Below are positions 26,238-35,466 of a stretch of DNA of 64,000 nucleotides, piece by piece. Position 1 is the first letter of the stretch; each line of letters opens with the position of its first letter. The notes beneath the pieces are model-generated. The model did no database searches. It was not told where the DNA came from and saw nothing but the letters and a program-made list of their open reading frames with translations. The translations under genes and the position numbers were made by a program. This DNA comes from SBBG01 sp033717875 (lineage in GTDB: Bacteria; Pseudomonadota; Gammaproteobacteria; Ga0077554; Ga007554): assembly GCA_033717875.1 (NCBI GenBank), contig JADDKJ010000004.1, positions 1-64,000 of the forward strand, read 5' to 3'.

Positions 26238-28127
26238 TTATATCACCTCTGCCAGATCGCCCTTCCGCTCCAGCCACACCTTGCGGTCGGCGGCGCGTTT
26301 CTTGGCGAGCAGCATGTCGATCAGGCTGTTGGTATCGTCTTCCGCGTCGATAGTGAGCTGCACCAGGCGGCGGGTATCGGGCGCGATGGTGGTTTCGCGC
26401 AGTTGCAGGGGGTTCATCTCGCCCAGGCCCTTGAAGCGCTGGATGCTGGCCTTGCCTTTGATCTTCTCCGCCGCGATGCGATCGAGCACGCCCTGCTTCT
26501 CCGCGTCGTCAAGGGCGTAGAACACCTGCTTGCCGATGTCGATGCGGTACAGCGGCGGCATGGCGACATGAACGTGGCCCGCCGCCACCAGCGGCCGGAA
26601 ATGACGCAGGAACAGCGCGCACAGCAGCGTGGCGATGTGCGCGCCGTCGGAGTCGGCGTCGGCGAGAATACAGACCTTGCCGTAGCGCAAGCCATCGAGA
26701 CTCGAAGAGCCCGGCGTGACGCCGATCGCCACCGAAATGTCATGCACCTCCTGCGAGGCCAGCACCTCGTCGGGCGCAACCTCCCAGGTGTTGAGGATCT
26801 TGCCGCGCAATGGCATGATCGCCTGGAACTCGCGGTCGCGCGCCTGCTTGGCCGAACCGCCCGCCGAATCGCCCTCAACCAGGAACAGCTCGGTGCGCTT
26901 CATGTCCTGCGAAGTGCAGTCGGCGAGCTTGCCGGGCAGCGCCGGGCCGCTGGTGACCTTCTTGCGCACCACGGCCTTGCCGGCACGCAGGCGCGACTGG
27001 GCATTGCCGATGGCATATTGCGCGATGCGCTCGCCCATCTCGGTGTGCTGGTTGAGCCACAGGCTGAAGGCATCCTTCACCACCCCGGAGACGAACGCCG
27101 CGCACTCGCGCGACGACAGGCGCTCCTTGGTCTGGCCGCTGAACTGCGGGTCCTGGAGCTTTGCCGACAGGATATAACTGCACCGTTCCCACACGTCCTC
27201 GGGCGCGAGGCGCACACCGCGCGGCAGCAGATTGCGGAACTCGCAGAACTCGCGGATCGCCTCGGTCAGCCCGGTGCGCAGGCCATTGACGTGGGTGCCG
27301 CCCTGCGCGGTGGGGATCAGGTTAACATAGCTCTCCGCCACGGGCTCGCCGCCCTCGGGCAACCACACCACCGCCCACTCGGCGGCCTCGCGGTTGCCCT
27401 CCATGCGTCCGACGAAGGGCTCGTCGGGCAACAGCGCGGCGTCTTTCAGTTCGTCGAGCAGATAGTCCCTGAGACCATCCTGGTACTGCCATTCGAGCTT
27501 CTCGCCGCTGTTCTCGTCAAAGAAACTTACGCGCAGACCGGGACACAACACCGCCTTGGCGCGCAACACATGCTGGAGTCTGGACGCCAGGAACTTCGGC
27601 GTATCGAAATATTTGGCATCGGGCCAAAAGCGCACCGTGGTGCCGCTGTTCTGCTTGCCTACTGCGCCAATGACGGCAAGGTCCGAAGCCTTTTCGCCAC
27701 TGGCAAAGGCCATGTGGTACTCCTTGCCGCCGCGCCGCACCCACACATCGAGCCGCTGCGACAGGGCATTCACCACCGACACGCCGACGCCATGCAAGCC
27801 GCCGGAAAAGGTGTAATTCTTGTTGGAAAATTTGCCGCCGGCGTGCAGCCGCGTCAGGATCACCTCCACTCCCGGCACCCCTTCGGCGGGATGAATGTCC
27901 ACCGGCATGCCGCGGCCGTCGTCTTTGACCTCCAGCGAGCCATCCTTGTAAAGCGTGACCTCGATGTTCTTCGCAAAACCCGCCAGCGCTTCGTCCACGC
28001 TGTTGTCGATCACCTCCTGGGCGAGGTGATTGGGGCGCGCGGTGTCGGTGTACATGCCGGGGCGCTTGCGCACCGGATCCAGGCCGCTCAAAACTTCAAT
28101 CGCCGAAGCGTTATAGGCTGTGCTCAT
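26238..28127 (-). CDS. parE: DNA topoisomerase IV subunit B
   Basis: A 629-residue ATPase subunit with a GHKL fold: VIDNSVDEALAG (39-50), DDGRGMPVDIHP, and the ATP lid GGLHGVGVSVVNALS (108-122). The TOPRIM domain has ELFLVEGDSAGGSAKQARDR and the DADSDGAHI metal site. The length distinguishes it from GyrB, which carries a large insertion. It works with ParC. It is the first gene of the pair, with 92 bp between it and the pentapeptide gene upstream on the same strand. Confidence 0.95.
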   Translation of the reverse strand: MSTAYNASAIEVLSGLDPVRKRPGMYTDTARPNHLAQEVIDNSVDEALAGFAKNIEVTLYKDGSLEVKDDGRGMPVDIHPAEGVPGVEVILTRLHAGGKFSNKNYTFSGGLHGVGVSVVNALSQRLDVWVRRGGKEYHMAFASGEKASDLAVIGAVGKQNSGTTVRFWPDAKYFDTPKFLASRLQHVLRAKAVLCPGLRVSFFDENSGEKLEWQYQDGLRDYLLDELKDAALLPDEPFVGRMEGNREAAEWAVVWLPEGGEPVAESYVNLIPTAQGGTHVNGLRTGLTEAIREFCEFRNLLPRGVRLAPEDVWERCSYILSAKLQDPQFSGQTKERLSSRECAAFVSGVVKDAFSLWLNQHTEMGERIAQYAIGNAQSRLRAGKAVVRKKVTSGPALPGKLADCTSQDMKRTELFLVEGDSAGGSAKQARDREFQAIMPLRGKILNTWEVAPDEVLASQEVHDISVAIGVTPGSSSLDGLRYGKVCILADADSDGAHIATLLCALFLRHFRPLVAAGHVHVAMPPLYRIDIGKQVFYALDDAEKQGVLDRIAAEKIKGKASIQRFKGLGEMNPLQLRETTIAPDTRRLVQLTIDAEDDTNSLIDMLLAKKRAADRKVWLERKGDLAEVI

Positions 28128-28219
28128 GTCTCGATGTAAACAAATGGCAATATCGGGCGGGAAAGCTACTGAAAATATGCCTGCAAGTCAAACCGGAAAT
28201 GCGGTCTTTGCGGCTTTAC

Positions 28220-29113
28220 TCAATGGATACAACGGCCTAGAGAACCCTTGGCGCACAAGCTCCGGTCTGTCCAGATAGCGTTATCCAACCGCGCGCCCGA
28301 AAAGTTCGCGCCCGTCAGATCCGCGCCGGAAAAATCGGCATAGGAAAGATCCGCACCGGAAAGATCGGCATTGCTCAAATCGGCGCCGCGGAAATTGGCA
28401 CCGAGAATCGTCGCGCCATTGAAATGCGCATTCGCCAGGTTGGCGGAACTCAGGTTGGCGAACGACAGATCACTATCCCTCAATTTGCTCTCACGCAATG
28501 AAGCTCCTTGCAGATTGGTATTGCGCAGCGTGGCGCCAGTCAGATCGAGCTTGTCGAGCCGGGCGTTCGGCATCTGGCAATCGTTCCAGTTCACGCCAGG
28601 CTGGGGGGGCGCGTTGCAATCCCATTTCCCGGCGTGAGACGCGGGCTCGGAGAACAGCATCAAAGCGGCAACGAAAACGGCGATACCGCCGACCACCGCA
28701 ACACCCCATTTCGCCGGCGAGGAAAAACCGCCAAGGGCGCGGCTACTTTTGACAGTGCGATGATGAAGCACCTCGCTCGATTCCGGCTGCCTCCGGTCGC
28801 TGGCTCGCCGGCGGCTGCCTGCCGCGGGCGTCTCCCCTCCCCGCTCGCCACGCCGATCCTTCAGCCGCTCATCCGCCCAGCGCCGCGCCGCCTTGAGCCG
28901 CTCCTGCGCACGGGGATCATTGGCATCGGCCTTCAGCACGCCGGGGATCAATTCCTCGATTTCGCTGACCGGGCGCCACGTTTCACGGTCCACGCTCAGC
29001 TCATCGTCGAGACGAATCCTTCCCAGCAGGATATAGCGCGAAATCAGGCCAGCGGGAAACGGCCCCCGCACCTGATCGCCACGACGGGTATACCAGTTTT
29101 TTTGGTTCTGCAT
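28220..29113 (-). CDS. GYF-domain, single-TM, pentapeptide-repeat protein
   Basis: A 297-residue protein of three parts. Residues 5-52 resemble a GYF_2 domain (WYTRRGDQVRGPFPAGLISR ... ETWRPVSEI). Residues 60-130 are a basic linker rich in Arg. Residues 136-154 form one transmembrane helix (WGVAVVGGIAVFVAALMLF). Residues 178-285 are about 20 pentapeptide repeats of the A(D/N)LSG type, forming a right-handed quadrilateral helix. The positive linker before the helix predicts the repeats on the periplasmic side, and Cys166/Cys179 and the C-terminal cysteines would suit that. The function is unknown. Pentapeptide proteins of the Qnr/MfpA class bind type II topoisomerases, and this gene sits just upstream of parE-parC, but its topology argues against direct contact. 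Confidence 0.8.
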   Translation of the reverse strand: MQNQKNWYTRRGDQVRGPFPAGLISRYILLGRIRLDDELSVDRETWRPVSEIEELIPGVLKADANDPRAQERLKAARRWADERLKDRRGERGGETPAAGSRRRASDRRQPESSEVLHHRTVKSSRALGGFSSPAKWGVAVVGGIAVFVAALMLFSEPASHAGKWDCNAPPQPGVNWNDCQMPNARLDKLDLTGATLRNTNLQGASLRESKLRDSDLSFANLSSANLANAHFNGATILGANFRGADLSNADLSGADLSYADFSGADLTGANFSGARLDNAIWTDRSLCAKGSLGRCIH

Positions 29114-29234
29114 ATCGCACTAAAAATACTTTCTGAAACAGAGGGTATGGCATTGCGCACGGTTTAGTCTATACTCAAGACCGGGACGTTGGCCGGATTA
29201 TGAGGTGTTTTATGATGGCAAACAGGCTGGAGAC

Positions 29235-30428
29235 ATGCAAATAGACTCGGTTGGGAGAACATCGCCGGCTATCACCGTGGCGACGCCCAAGGGGCTGGAC
29301 GCCTGGCGTGCCGGCCAGATCCTCACTGCCATCGTCGTTGCAACCCAACCGCAAGACAACAATGTGACGCTGCGGATCAACAATGCCGTGATCCAGGCGC
29401 GCAGCCAGCTTTCCCTCACGCCAGGCCAGCAACTGAATGTACAGGTAACCGTCAGCGGAAGCCAGACCGTTCTGAAGATCGTCGACGACACTCCCCAATC
29501 CGTCGCCCCATTGACGCAGGCCCTGCGCGAAAATCTTCCGCGCCAGAACGCATTTCCGCCGCTGCTTGCCAACCTCGCCTGGCTGGCCTCGCCCGCCGGA
29601 AAAAATGCTCTTTCACAAAACATCGCCCAACTCGCCGCTCAGGTATTCAACAGCCTCCCCCGCCCCGATGACATCGCCACTGCGGACGGCCTCAAGAATG
29701 CGCTCTACAATTCAGGGACATTTCTGGAAAGCAAACTGGCGGCGCCAGCAACGGCACAGGACAAAACCCTGCTTTCGGTGGACTTCAAGGCCGGACTATT
29801 GCGCCTGGTGGACAAGCTGCAAACTGAGGCGGGCGGCCAATCTCAACACGTCGGCAGCGGGGCGCAGACCAGCGCATCCGCCCCCCCACCCCTGCGCGGC
29901 GCTCCGCTTCAGGCCCAGGCGGCGATGCCGCCTTCGCTGGCGGAAGAAACATCGACCGGGCGCATGAGCGCCGAATTGACGCACCAGGCCGAAGGAGCCT
30001 TGGCGCGCTTGCAGCTCAACCAACTGGCGGCATTACCCACCACCGGGCAAACTACGCCTTTATGGACGCTGGAGCTGCCGGTGCGCCGTGATGAGCACAC
30101 TGAAATACTGCATCTGCGTATCGAGCGGGATCAGTCCTCGCACACTTCTTCCGCCACATCGAAAGACACATGGACAGTCACACTGGCGATGGATACCGGC
30201 AATCTGGGTCCGCTGCACGCCCGCATCACGCTCGCGGACCAGCAGGTCTCGGCCGCGCTATGGGCCGAAAAGGATTCAACCGCGACATTGCTGGATCAGC
30301 ACATCAACGAACTGCGCCAGGATCTCGACCACGCCGGCCTGAAAACAGGCGCGATCCGCTGCCAGCAAGGCGCAGCGCCGCAAACAACCATGGCAAGACA
30401 AACCACACTGGTGGACCTGAAGGCATGA
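29235..30428 (+). CDS. FliK-like flagellar hook-length control domain protein
   Basis: A 397-residue protein with low-complexity, Gln/Ala/Pro-rich middle and a C-terminal Flg_hook domain (about 285-385): PLWTLELPVRRDEHTEILHL ... WTVTLAMDTGNLGPLHARIT. FliK proteins measure hook length and switch the export gate through FlhB. The ATG at 29235 with GGAG just upstream is preferred over a GTG 30 bases earlier. It overlaps the next gene, an FlhB C-terminal-like protein, by ATGA. No other flagellar gene is in the window, so this is an orphan pair. Confidence 0.78.
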   Translation: MQIDSVGRTSPAITVATPKGLDAWRAGQILTAIVVATQPQDNNVTLRINNAVIQARSQLSLTPGQQLNVQVTVSGSQTVLKIVDDTPQSVAPLTQALRENLPRQNAFPPLLANLAWLASPAGKNALSQNIAQLAAQVFNSLPRPDDIATADGLKNALYNSGTFLESKLAAPATAQDKTLLSVDFKAGLLRLVDKLQTEAGGQSQHVGSGAQTSASAPPPLRGAPLQAQAAMPPSLAEETSTGRMSAELTHQAEGALARLQLNQLAALPTTGQTTPLWTLELPVRRDEHTEILHLRIERDQSSHTSSATSKDTWTVTLAMDTGNLGPLHARITLADQQVSAALWAEKDSTATLLDQHINELRQDLDHAGLKTGAIRCQQGAAPQTTMARQTTLVDLKA

Positions 30429-30718
30429 TCCAGGAAAAACCTTCCCCAATGCCCACGACGGCGGTCGCCCTGCGCTATGACGGCACAGGCGCGCCACGCG
30501 TCACCGCACAAGGCCGCGGCCTTGTCGCCGAACAGATCCTGGCGCAGGCCGAAGAGCACGGCATTCCCTTGTATCGAGACACCGGCCTTGCCCAATTGCT
30601 GGCGCAGGTGGAGCTCGGCGAGGAAATTCCAGCCACGCTCTATGAAGCGGTAGCCCAGGTGCTCGCCTTTATCTATCGGCTATCCGGCGAAACGCCCGCC
30701 CATCTCAGGATAGATTGA
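30425..30718 (+). CDS. FlhB C-terminal-domain-like protein (FlhX type)
   Basis: A 97-residue protein matching the cytoplasmic domain of FlhB/YscU: AVALRYDGTGAPRVTAQGRG, then LAEQAxExGIPLYRDTGLAQLLAQVELGEEIP and AVAQVLAFIYRL. It lacks the N-P-T-H autocleavage motif and the membrane domain. Such stand-alone FlhB-C proteins (FlhX or FlhB2) can partly replace the FlhB tail and are often coupled to a FliK-like gene, as here (ATGA overlap). The role is therefore inferred to be export substrate switching. Confidence 0.82.
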   Translation: MIQEKPSPMPTTAVALRYDGTGAPRVTAQGRGLVAEQILAQAEEHGIPLYRDTGLAQLLAQVELGEEIPATLYEAVAQVLAFIYRLSGETPAHLRID

Positions 30719-30888
30719 TTTACGATACTCTCGGACAATGAAAACAAAGATTCACATTTTTTCACGTTCCAGCACCTCCATCTTTGGTATATTTCCATAC
30801 GGTAAAGTAAATGCTCAAGGAAATGGCGCCAAGTGCCGATTACCCATGATCATGCGGAACGCCACTTTTTCAGAAAGGACCCCGGGCA

Positions 30889-32745
30889 ATGGCTCCTGCT
30901 GCTGAAAAACCGGATGTTCCCGGCATCAAAGACCACCCAGGAAAAGATGCGTCACTCGACAACAAAAATAGCGTTCCCTTAACCATGTTGAACAGCCTGA
31001 GCCAAATGCATCTGCTTATCATCGGCGATCAACCCGAGGAAACGGGGCACATCAGAACGGCGCTCGGGGAAAACGGCTTTGCGAATATCACCGTCGCCAG
31101 CAGCGATGACGAAGCACATGCCTGCCTGAGACGAAGCATCAAAAACGGCAAAAGCGACATCGACGCCATCCTGCTGGATACCCTGTCGCCGGACACCGGC
31201 GGCTGTGAATTATGCGATATGCTGGGCGCGCACAAGGAATGGAGCGACATCCCGGTGATTATTCTGGTGGACAGTTGCGTGGCGGAGGATGAGACCATCC
31301 GCGCCCTGCTGAGCGCTGGCGCCACCGATATCCTCTTCAAACCCATGCGCGGCACGGAACTGCTTTCACGCATCATCGCCTGCTTTTCCCTGAAGAGGGA
31401 ACGTGACCTGCGCAAGGCCCGCGAACATGAACTGGAAACCGAATTGGCCGAACGCAAGGTCGTTGAAGCGCGCCTGCAATACCTGGTGGGGCATGATGAC
31501 CTGACCGGCCTTTGCAACCGCCGCAGATTGGAGCAGGAGCTGGAGCTGACGGTTCTCAATGCTCATTACAACAACACCACCAGCGCGCTGTTCTATTTAG
31601 ACCTTGACCAGTTCAAGATCGTCAATGATACCGAGGGTCACGCGGTCGGCGATCGTCTGCTGGTCAGCGTGGCCAACCGGCTGCGACGCCAGATTGGCGC
31701 GAGCGGCACGCTGGCCCGCATCAGCTCGGACGAATACGCCGTACTGATCGAAAATATCACATCGAACGATGCCATCAGGACCGCCGAGTCGTTACGCTGC
31801 CTGATGGAAGAGTTTCACTTCAAAACGAATAATAAAACCTATCACATCGGCGCCAGCATCGGGGTGACCATCATCTATCCCAACGAAACCATTTCGGCGA
31901 GCGAGGCGCTGACACGCGCCGACCGGGCCTGCTATGTCGCCAAAGCGCGCGGCCGCAATATGGTGCATGTTTTCAATAGCGACGACATCGAAATGCTCCC
32001 GCTGCGCCATGCCGTGGAATGGGTGCCCCTGATACGCGATGCACTGGCCAACGACAAGTTCCGCCTGGTATTCCAACCCGTACTCAACCTGCTGAGCCAG
32101 GAAATCAACCACTACGAAGCCTTGATCCGTATGGTCGGGGCCGATCAGGAACTGATCAGTCCCCACAATTTCATCCCTGTGGCCGAGCGCATGGGACTGA
32201 TTCACGACATCGACCTGTGGGTGGTGGAAAACGCCATCGACATCCTGAAGCGTCAGCCGGTATACATCTCGGTCAATATCAATCTGTCCGGGCATGCCTT
32301 TCAGGATCCGGCGCTGCTACCCCTGATCAGGGACAAGCTGGCCGCCACCGGCGTCAAGGCGGAACGCATCACCTTCGAGATCACCGAAACCGCCGCCATC
32401 GCCAATTTTTCCCAGACGCGCAACATGATCGACGAATTGCGCAAACTCGGCTGCCGGTTCGCGCTGGACGATTTCGGCGCCGGATTCAATTCATTCAGCT
32501 ATCTCAAGGAATTGCCCGTCGATTACCTGAAAATAGATGGCGCCTTCATCACCAACCTGGTCAACGACCCAGTGGATCAGGCTCTGGTGAAATCGATGAC
32601 CGAGGTAGCCCGCACACTCGGCAAGCATACCGTGGCCGAGTTTGTGGAAAACAGCGAAACGTTGTCTTTGCTTAAGGAATATGGCGTTGATTATGCTCAA
32701 GGGTATTACATCGGCAGGCCCGAATCGCTCGACCTGGCGTCCTGA
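30889..32745 (+). CDS. Receiver-GGDEF-EAL cyclic-di-GMP protein
   Basis: A 618-residue signalling protein. Receiver domain about 40-160, with D97 (LLDT) and K151 (LFKP). Short helical linker to 198, then GGDEF-like domain 200-362 and EAL domain 375-615. The GGDEF signature is degenerate, reading SSDEY (279-283), so cyclase activity is unlikely. The EAL domain keeps its key residues: E410-A-L, N in VNINLSG, E in FEITET, DDFGAGF, K in YLKIDGAF, E in VAEFVEN and AQGYYIGRP. It is therefore predicted to be a phosphodiesterase degrading c-di-GMP, perhaps GTP-modulated. It converges on the end of the exopolysaccharide cluster 35 bp away. Confidence 0.9.
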   Translation: MAPAAEKPDVPGIKDHPGKDASLDNKNSVPLTMLNSLSQMHLLIIGDQPEETGHIRTALGENGFANITVASSDDEAHACLRRSIKNGKSDIDAILLDTLSPDTGGCELCDMLGAHKEWSDIPVIILVDSCVAEDETIRALLSAGATDILFKPMRGTELLSRIIACFSLKRERDLRKAREHELETELAERKVVEARLQYLVGHDDLTGLCNRRRLEQELELTVLNAHYNNTTSALFYLDLDQFKIVNDTEGHAVGDRLLVSVANRLRRQIGASGTLARISSDEYAVLIENITSNDAIRTAESLRCLMEEFHFKTNNKTYHIGASIGVTIIYPNETISASEALTRADRACYVAKARGRNMVHVFNSDDIEMLPLRHAVEWVPLIRDALANDKFRLVFQPVLNLLSQEINHYEALIRMVGADQELISPHNFIPVAERMGLIHDIDLWVVENAIDILKRQPVYISVNINLSGHAFQDPALLPLIRDKLAATGVKAERITFEITETAAIANFSQTRNMIDELRKLGCRFALDDFGAGFNSFSYLKELPVDYLKIDGAFITNLVNDPVDQALVKSMTEVARTLGKHTVAEFVENSETLSLLKEYGVDYAQGYYIGRPESLDLAS

Positions 32746-32779
32746 TCCCCCGCGCGGTCTTTCGGACGCTTCCCGAAGT

Positions 32780-34057
32780 TCATTCGACGCGGGCACCGCC
32801 AGGACGGCTGGCAACCCACGGCTCCCGCCGGCCAGTCACCGCTACAACTGCGCCTCCCGCCTGCTGTTTCAGCAAAATCAACTTGCACAGCACGATCATC
32901 GCAAACAAATGGTAGTACAAATCGAAATACGCCAGCCCTAAAAAGGCGCCGCCCACGGCGTAACCAATCAGGCTCACTTGCAGCATCGCCGCCAGATCGG
33001 AAAGCCCTTTCGCATCGGGGATATTCTTGGCGTTCTTTATCACCCAGCTTGCCGCCCGCCATGCGAACAGCCCCAGCAACAGGAAAAGCGCCAACCCGAC
33101 GAAGCCGTGCTCGCCAAGGATTTCGAAATAAATACTGTGCGCGTCGGTTTGTCCGGCAAACACCTCAAAGCCGCCGCCCGTCACCGGGTTCTGCAAGGCG
33201 GTGTTAAAAGCGAATCCCCAGGCGCGGAAACGCCCCTGGGCGGACTCATCCTCATCGTAAGTCTTGATGGTGCCCATGCGGTCATACCATGACTGGGGCA
33301 TGAAAGACAGCGCGAAGGGAACGGCGAAAACAAGCAAAATCAGCACGAGGATTTTTTGGCGGCTCTTGAAAAACATGACGGAAGCCATGGCAGCCGCCCC
33401 AAGCAGGGCACCACGTGATTGGGTGCCGAGGATGGCGATGGCCGTCAACACCATCGCGGCCGTCAAGCCGTGCCGCACCCATAGTTTCTGAGTGTTCAGT
33501 TGCAAATAACGCATCAGCGGAACCGTCATGATCAGCGCCAGACCGATTTCATTGTTGCCGCCGATGAAGGTGTTGTTCGGCCCCATGACGTGATAACCGC
33601 CGCCGCTGGTGATGGTGAAAATCCCGCCTTTTACGCCATAAAACCCCAGCGACAAGACAATGACCCACGCCAGGGCATGAAGCCGCTCACGCGAGTTGAT
33701 CAGGATCAGTGTCAGAAAAATCATGACCTGGATCTTGATGATCTTTTCCAGTTGTACCCATGCCAGCGCGGAATGCATGGCAAAAAAAGTGGTTACCAGC
33801 ATCCACAAAAGGAAAAGAAGCAGAAGAATCGTTTCTCTCGTCCAGGGAATGCGCTTGGACTCTTTCGAGAACAGCAACGCGATCATCGTGACCAGTCCGA
33901 CGATCATGGCGAAGGGAAACTCGGTGGCGAATCCCCACGATATGCGATGTGGATTCATGTAGCCCAACCATGACCACATCAGAATACCGATATACGGCTG
34001 GAGAAAGATGGCCGGGATGCTTCCCAGCACCACCAGGGTAACGAATATGTCTCTCAT
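32780..34057 (-). CDS. Putative O-glycosylation ligase, exosortase A-associated (Wzy-like)
   Basis: A 425-residue polytopic membrane protein with about 10-12 helices. It matches the exosortase A-associated O-antigen ligase/polymerase family: IPAIFLQPYIGILMWSWLGY, then MNPHRISWGFATEFPFAM at 34-51, and a large loop ALQNPVTGGGFEVF near residue 285 with the Wzy-type histidine AHSIYFEILGEHGFVG. The expected role is polymerisation of the repeat unit or its ligation to protein. It is last in the operon; its ATG overlaps the upstream stop by ATGA. Confidence 0.85.
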   Translation of the reverse strand: MRDIFVTLVVLGSIPAIFLQPYIGILMWSWLGYMNPHRISWGFATEFPFAMIVGLVTMIALLFSKESKRIPWTRETILLLLFLLWMLVTTFFAMHSALAWVQLEKIIKIQVMIFLTLILINSRERLHALAWVIVLSLGFYGVKGGIFTITSGGGYHVMGPNNTFIGGNNEIGLALIMTVPLMRYLQLNTQKLWVRHGLTAAMVLTAIAILGTQSRGALLGAAAMASVMFFKSRQKILVLILLVFAVPFALSFMPQSWYDRMGTIKTYDEDESAQGRFRAWGFAFNTALQNPVTGGGFEVFAGQTDAHSIYFEILGEHGFVGLALFLLLGLFAWRAASWVIKNAKNIPDAKGLSDLAAMLQVSLIGYAVGGAFLGLAYFDLYYHLFAMIVLCKLILLKQQAGGAVVAVTGRREPWVASRPGGARVE

Positions 34058-35466
34058 GTTCCCACGCTCGCGTTCGCGGCCGCAGCCACATGGCTGACGA
34101 CATAGCGGTATTTGCCCGAGGCTTCTTTTGGAATGCCAGCCACGCGTTCGACCTCCACCCGCACGCCCATTCCCAGCCGTTGCCTGACGCCCGATTTGAT
34201 ATTCTCGATCTCCGGCTCCCGAAAGCTGTCATCAGTGGCCAGCAGAATCCGAGTCTCATCGAGGCTGTTCTGGACGATCTTGAATTGCCGCACGCCGGGC
34301 AGATCGCGGATGATGTAGATCAAGGCCAGACCGTGCATGACCGTGCCGTCCTGGGCAACGATGAAATCGGTGGTGCGGCCCTGCACTTCCCTGATCAGCG
34401 GCAATCCTCGCCCACATGAACAACTTTTGTCGTCCAATATCGCAACATCGCCGGTGCGGTAGCGAATGAACGGGAAATCTCGGGTGGCGAGATGCGTAAC
34501 GACAACTTCGCCCGATGCGCCGGGCGGCAGCGGCCTTCCCGCCTCATCGACGATCTCGACGACGATATCCTCCGCCGTGATGTGCATACCGCCTGCCGGG
34601 CATTCATGCGCGATGAATCCCGCATCGCGCCCACCATAGCCATTCGCCACACGGCAGCCGAAGATCTTTTCGATCTGCGCGCGCTGGTGATCATAGAGAC
34701 GCTCCGAGGTGACAAAAGCCACTTTGATGCCCAGGTCATCCATGCGCCACCCCGTGACCTCGGCATGGCGCGCGATATGCGCCAGCGCGGAAGGATAGCC
34801 GAACAGCATTCTTGGCTTGAACGCGCGAATTTCCTCTATGAAGCCATCGAGCCTGGCCTGGGACATCTCGAAAGCGGGCAATAGCCGCGTGCGCAGCAGT
34901 CTGTCGCGCATGGCTTTGACGCGGTCCTGCCGGCCAAGCTCGATGGGCGACCCCCATACCACGATCTCGGGATCGCCGATATCCACGCCCCACCAGCGAG
35001 TGGCGCGCCATTTGGCGGCCACGTCGTGGCTGACGCGTTGCTTGCCGATGTAAAAGATCAAAGGTTCACCACTGGAACCGCCGGTATTGAAACGCGCCAG
35101 ATCACGGGCATCGTCCGATTTGAGATCCTCGGTATGGGCGCGGATCAGTGCCTTGGTCAGCAGCGGCAGGCGCGCCAGATCCTGAACGGATTCGACCTTC
35201 TCCGGCTGAAATCCGTTTTCCGCGAACAGGCGCCGGTAATACGGCACATGCGTCCCGGCATGCCGCAATAGGGTACGCAACCGTTCGAGCTGCAATGCCT
35301 TGAGCCGATCCTGATCCCACCATTGGCTGACTTCCATTTCCCGATGTACCGCCACGGTGGCATGGCGTTTCAGCCATTCATGGAGCGGAAAAATCACGCT
35401 GGAGACGAGCCGGGTATAGGGATCGCCCGAAGGTTGAAGCGGGTGATCGAGAGCGAGGCCGGTCAT
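34054..35466 (-). CDS. PaaK/CapK-like adenylate-forming enzyme
   Basis: A 470-residue member of the phenylacetate-CoA ligase-like family. The nucleotide-binding loop is FNTGGSSGEPLIFYIG (126-141). The A-motif YGGRDAGFIAHECP lies near 295, and a FPFIRYRTGDVAI segment near 352 with the downstream SCSCGRGLP is characteristic of CapK/F390 synthetase-like proteins. In capsule and exopolysaccharide clusters such proteins probably activate an acyl group for decorating sugars; the substrate is unknown. Overlaps of four bases with both neighbours place it firmly inside the operon. Confidence 0.82.
   Translation of the reverse strand: MTGLALDHPLQPSGDPYTRLVSSVIFPLHEWLKRHATVAVHREMEVSQWWDQDRLKALQLERLRTLLRHAGTHVPYYRRLFAENGFQPEKVESVQDLARLPLLTKALIRAHTEDLKSDDARDLARFNTGGSSGEPLIFYIGKQRVSHDVAAKWRATRWWGVDIGDPEIVVWGSPIELGRQDRVKAMRDRLLRTRLLPAFEMSQARLDGFIEEIRAFKPRMLFGYPSALAHIARHAEVTGWRMDDLGIKVAFVTSERLYDHQRAQIEKIFGCRVANGYGGRDAGFIAHECPAGGMHITAEDIVVEIVDEAGRPLPPGASGEVVVTHLATRDFPFIRYRTGDVAILDDKSCSCGRGLPLIREVQGRTTDFIVAQDGTVMHGLALIYIIRDLPGVRQFKIVQNSLDETRILLATDDSFREPEIENIKSGVRQRLGMGVRVEVERVAGIPKEASGKYRYVVSHVAAAANASVGT

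Noticed and set aside
25593..28139. Very long plus-strand open frame (848 codons) across parC/parE
   Set aside because: It is antisense to two clearly conserved topoisomerase genes; in GC-rich DNA the complementary frame is often free of stops. No protein-family motif is visible in it.
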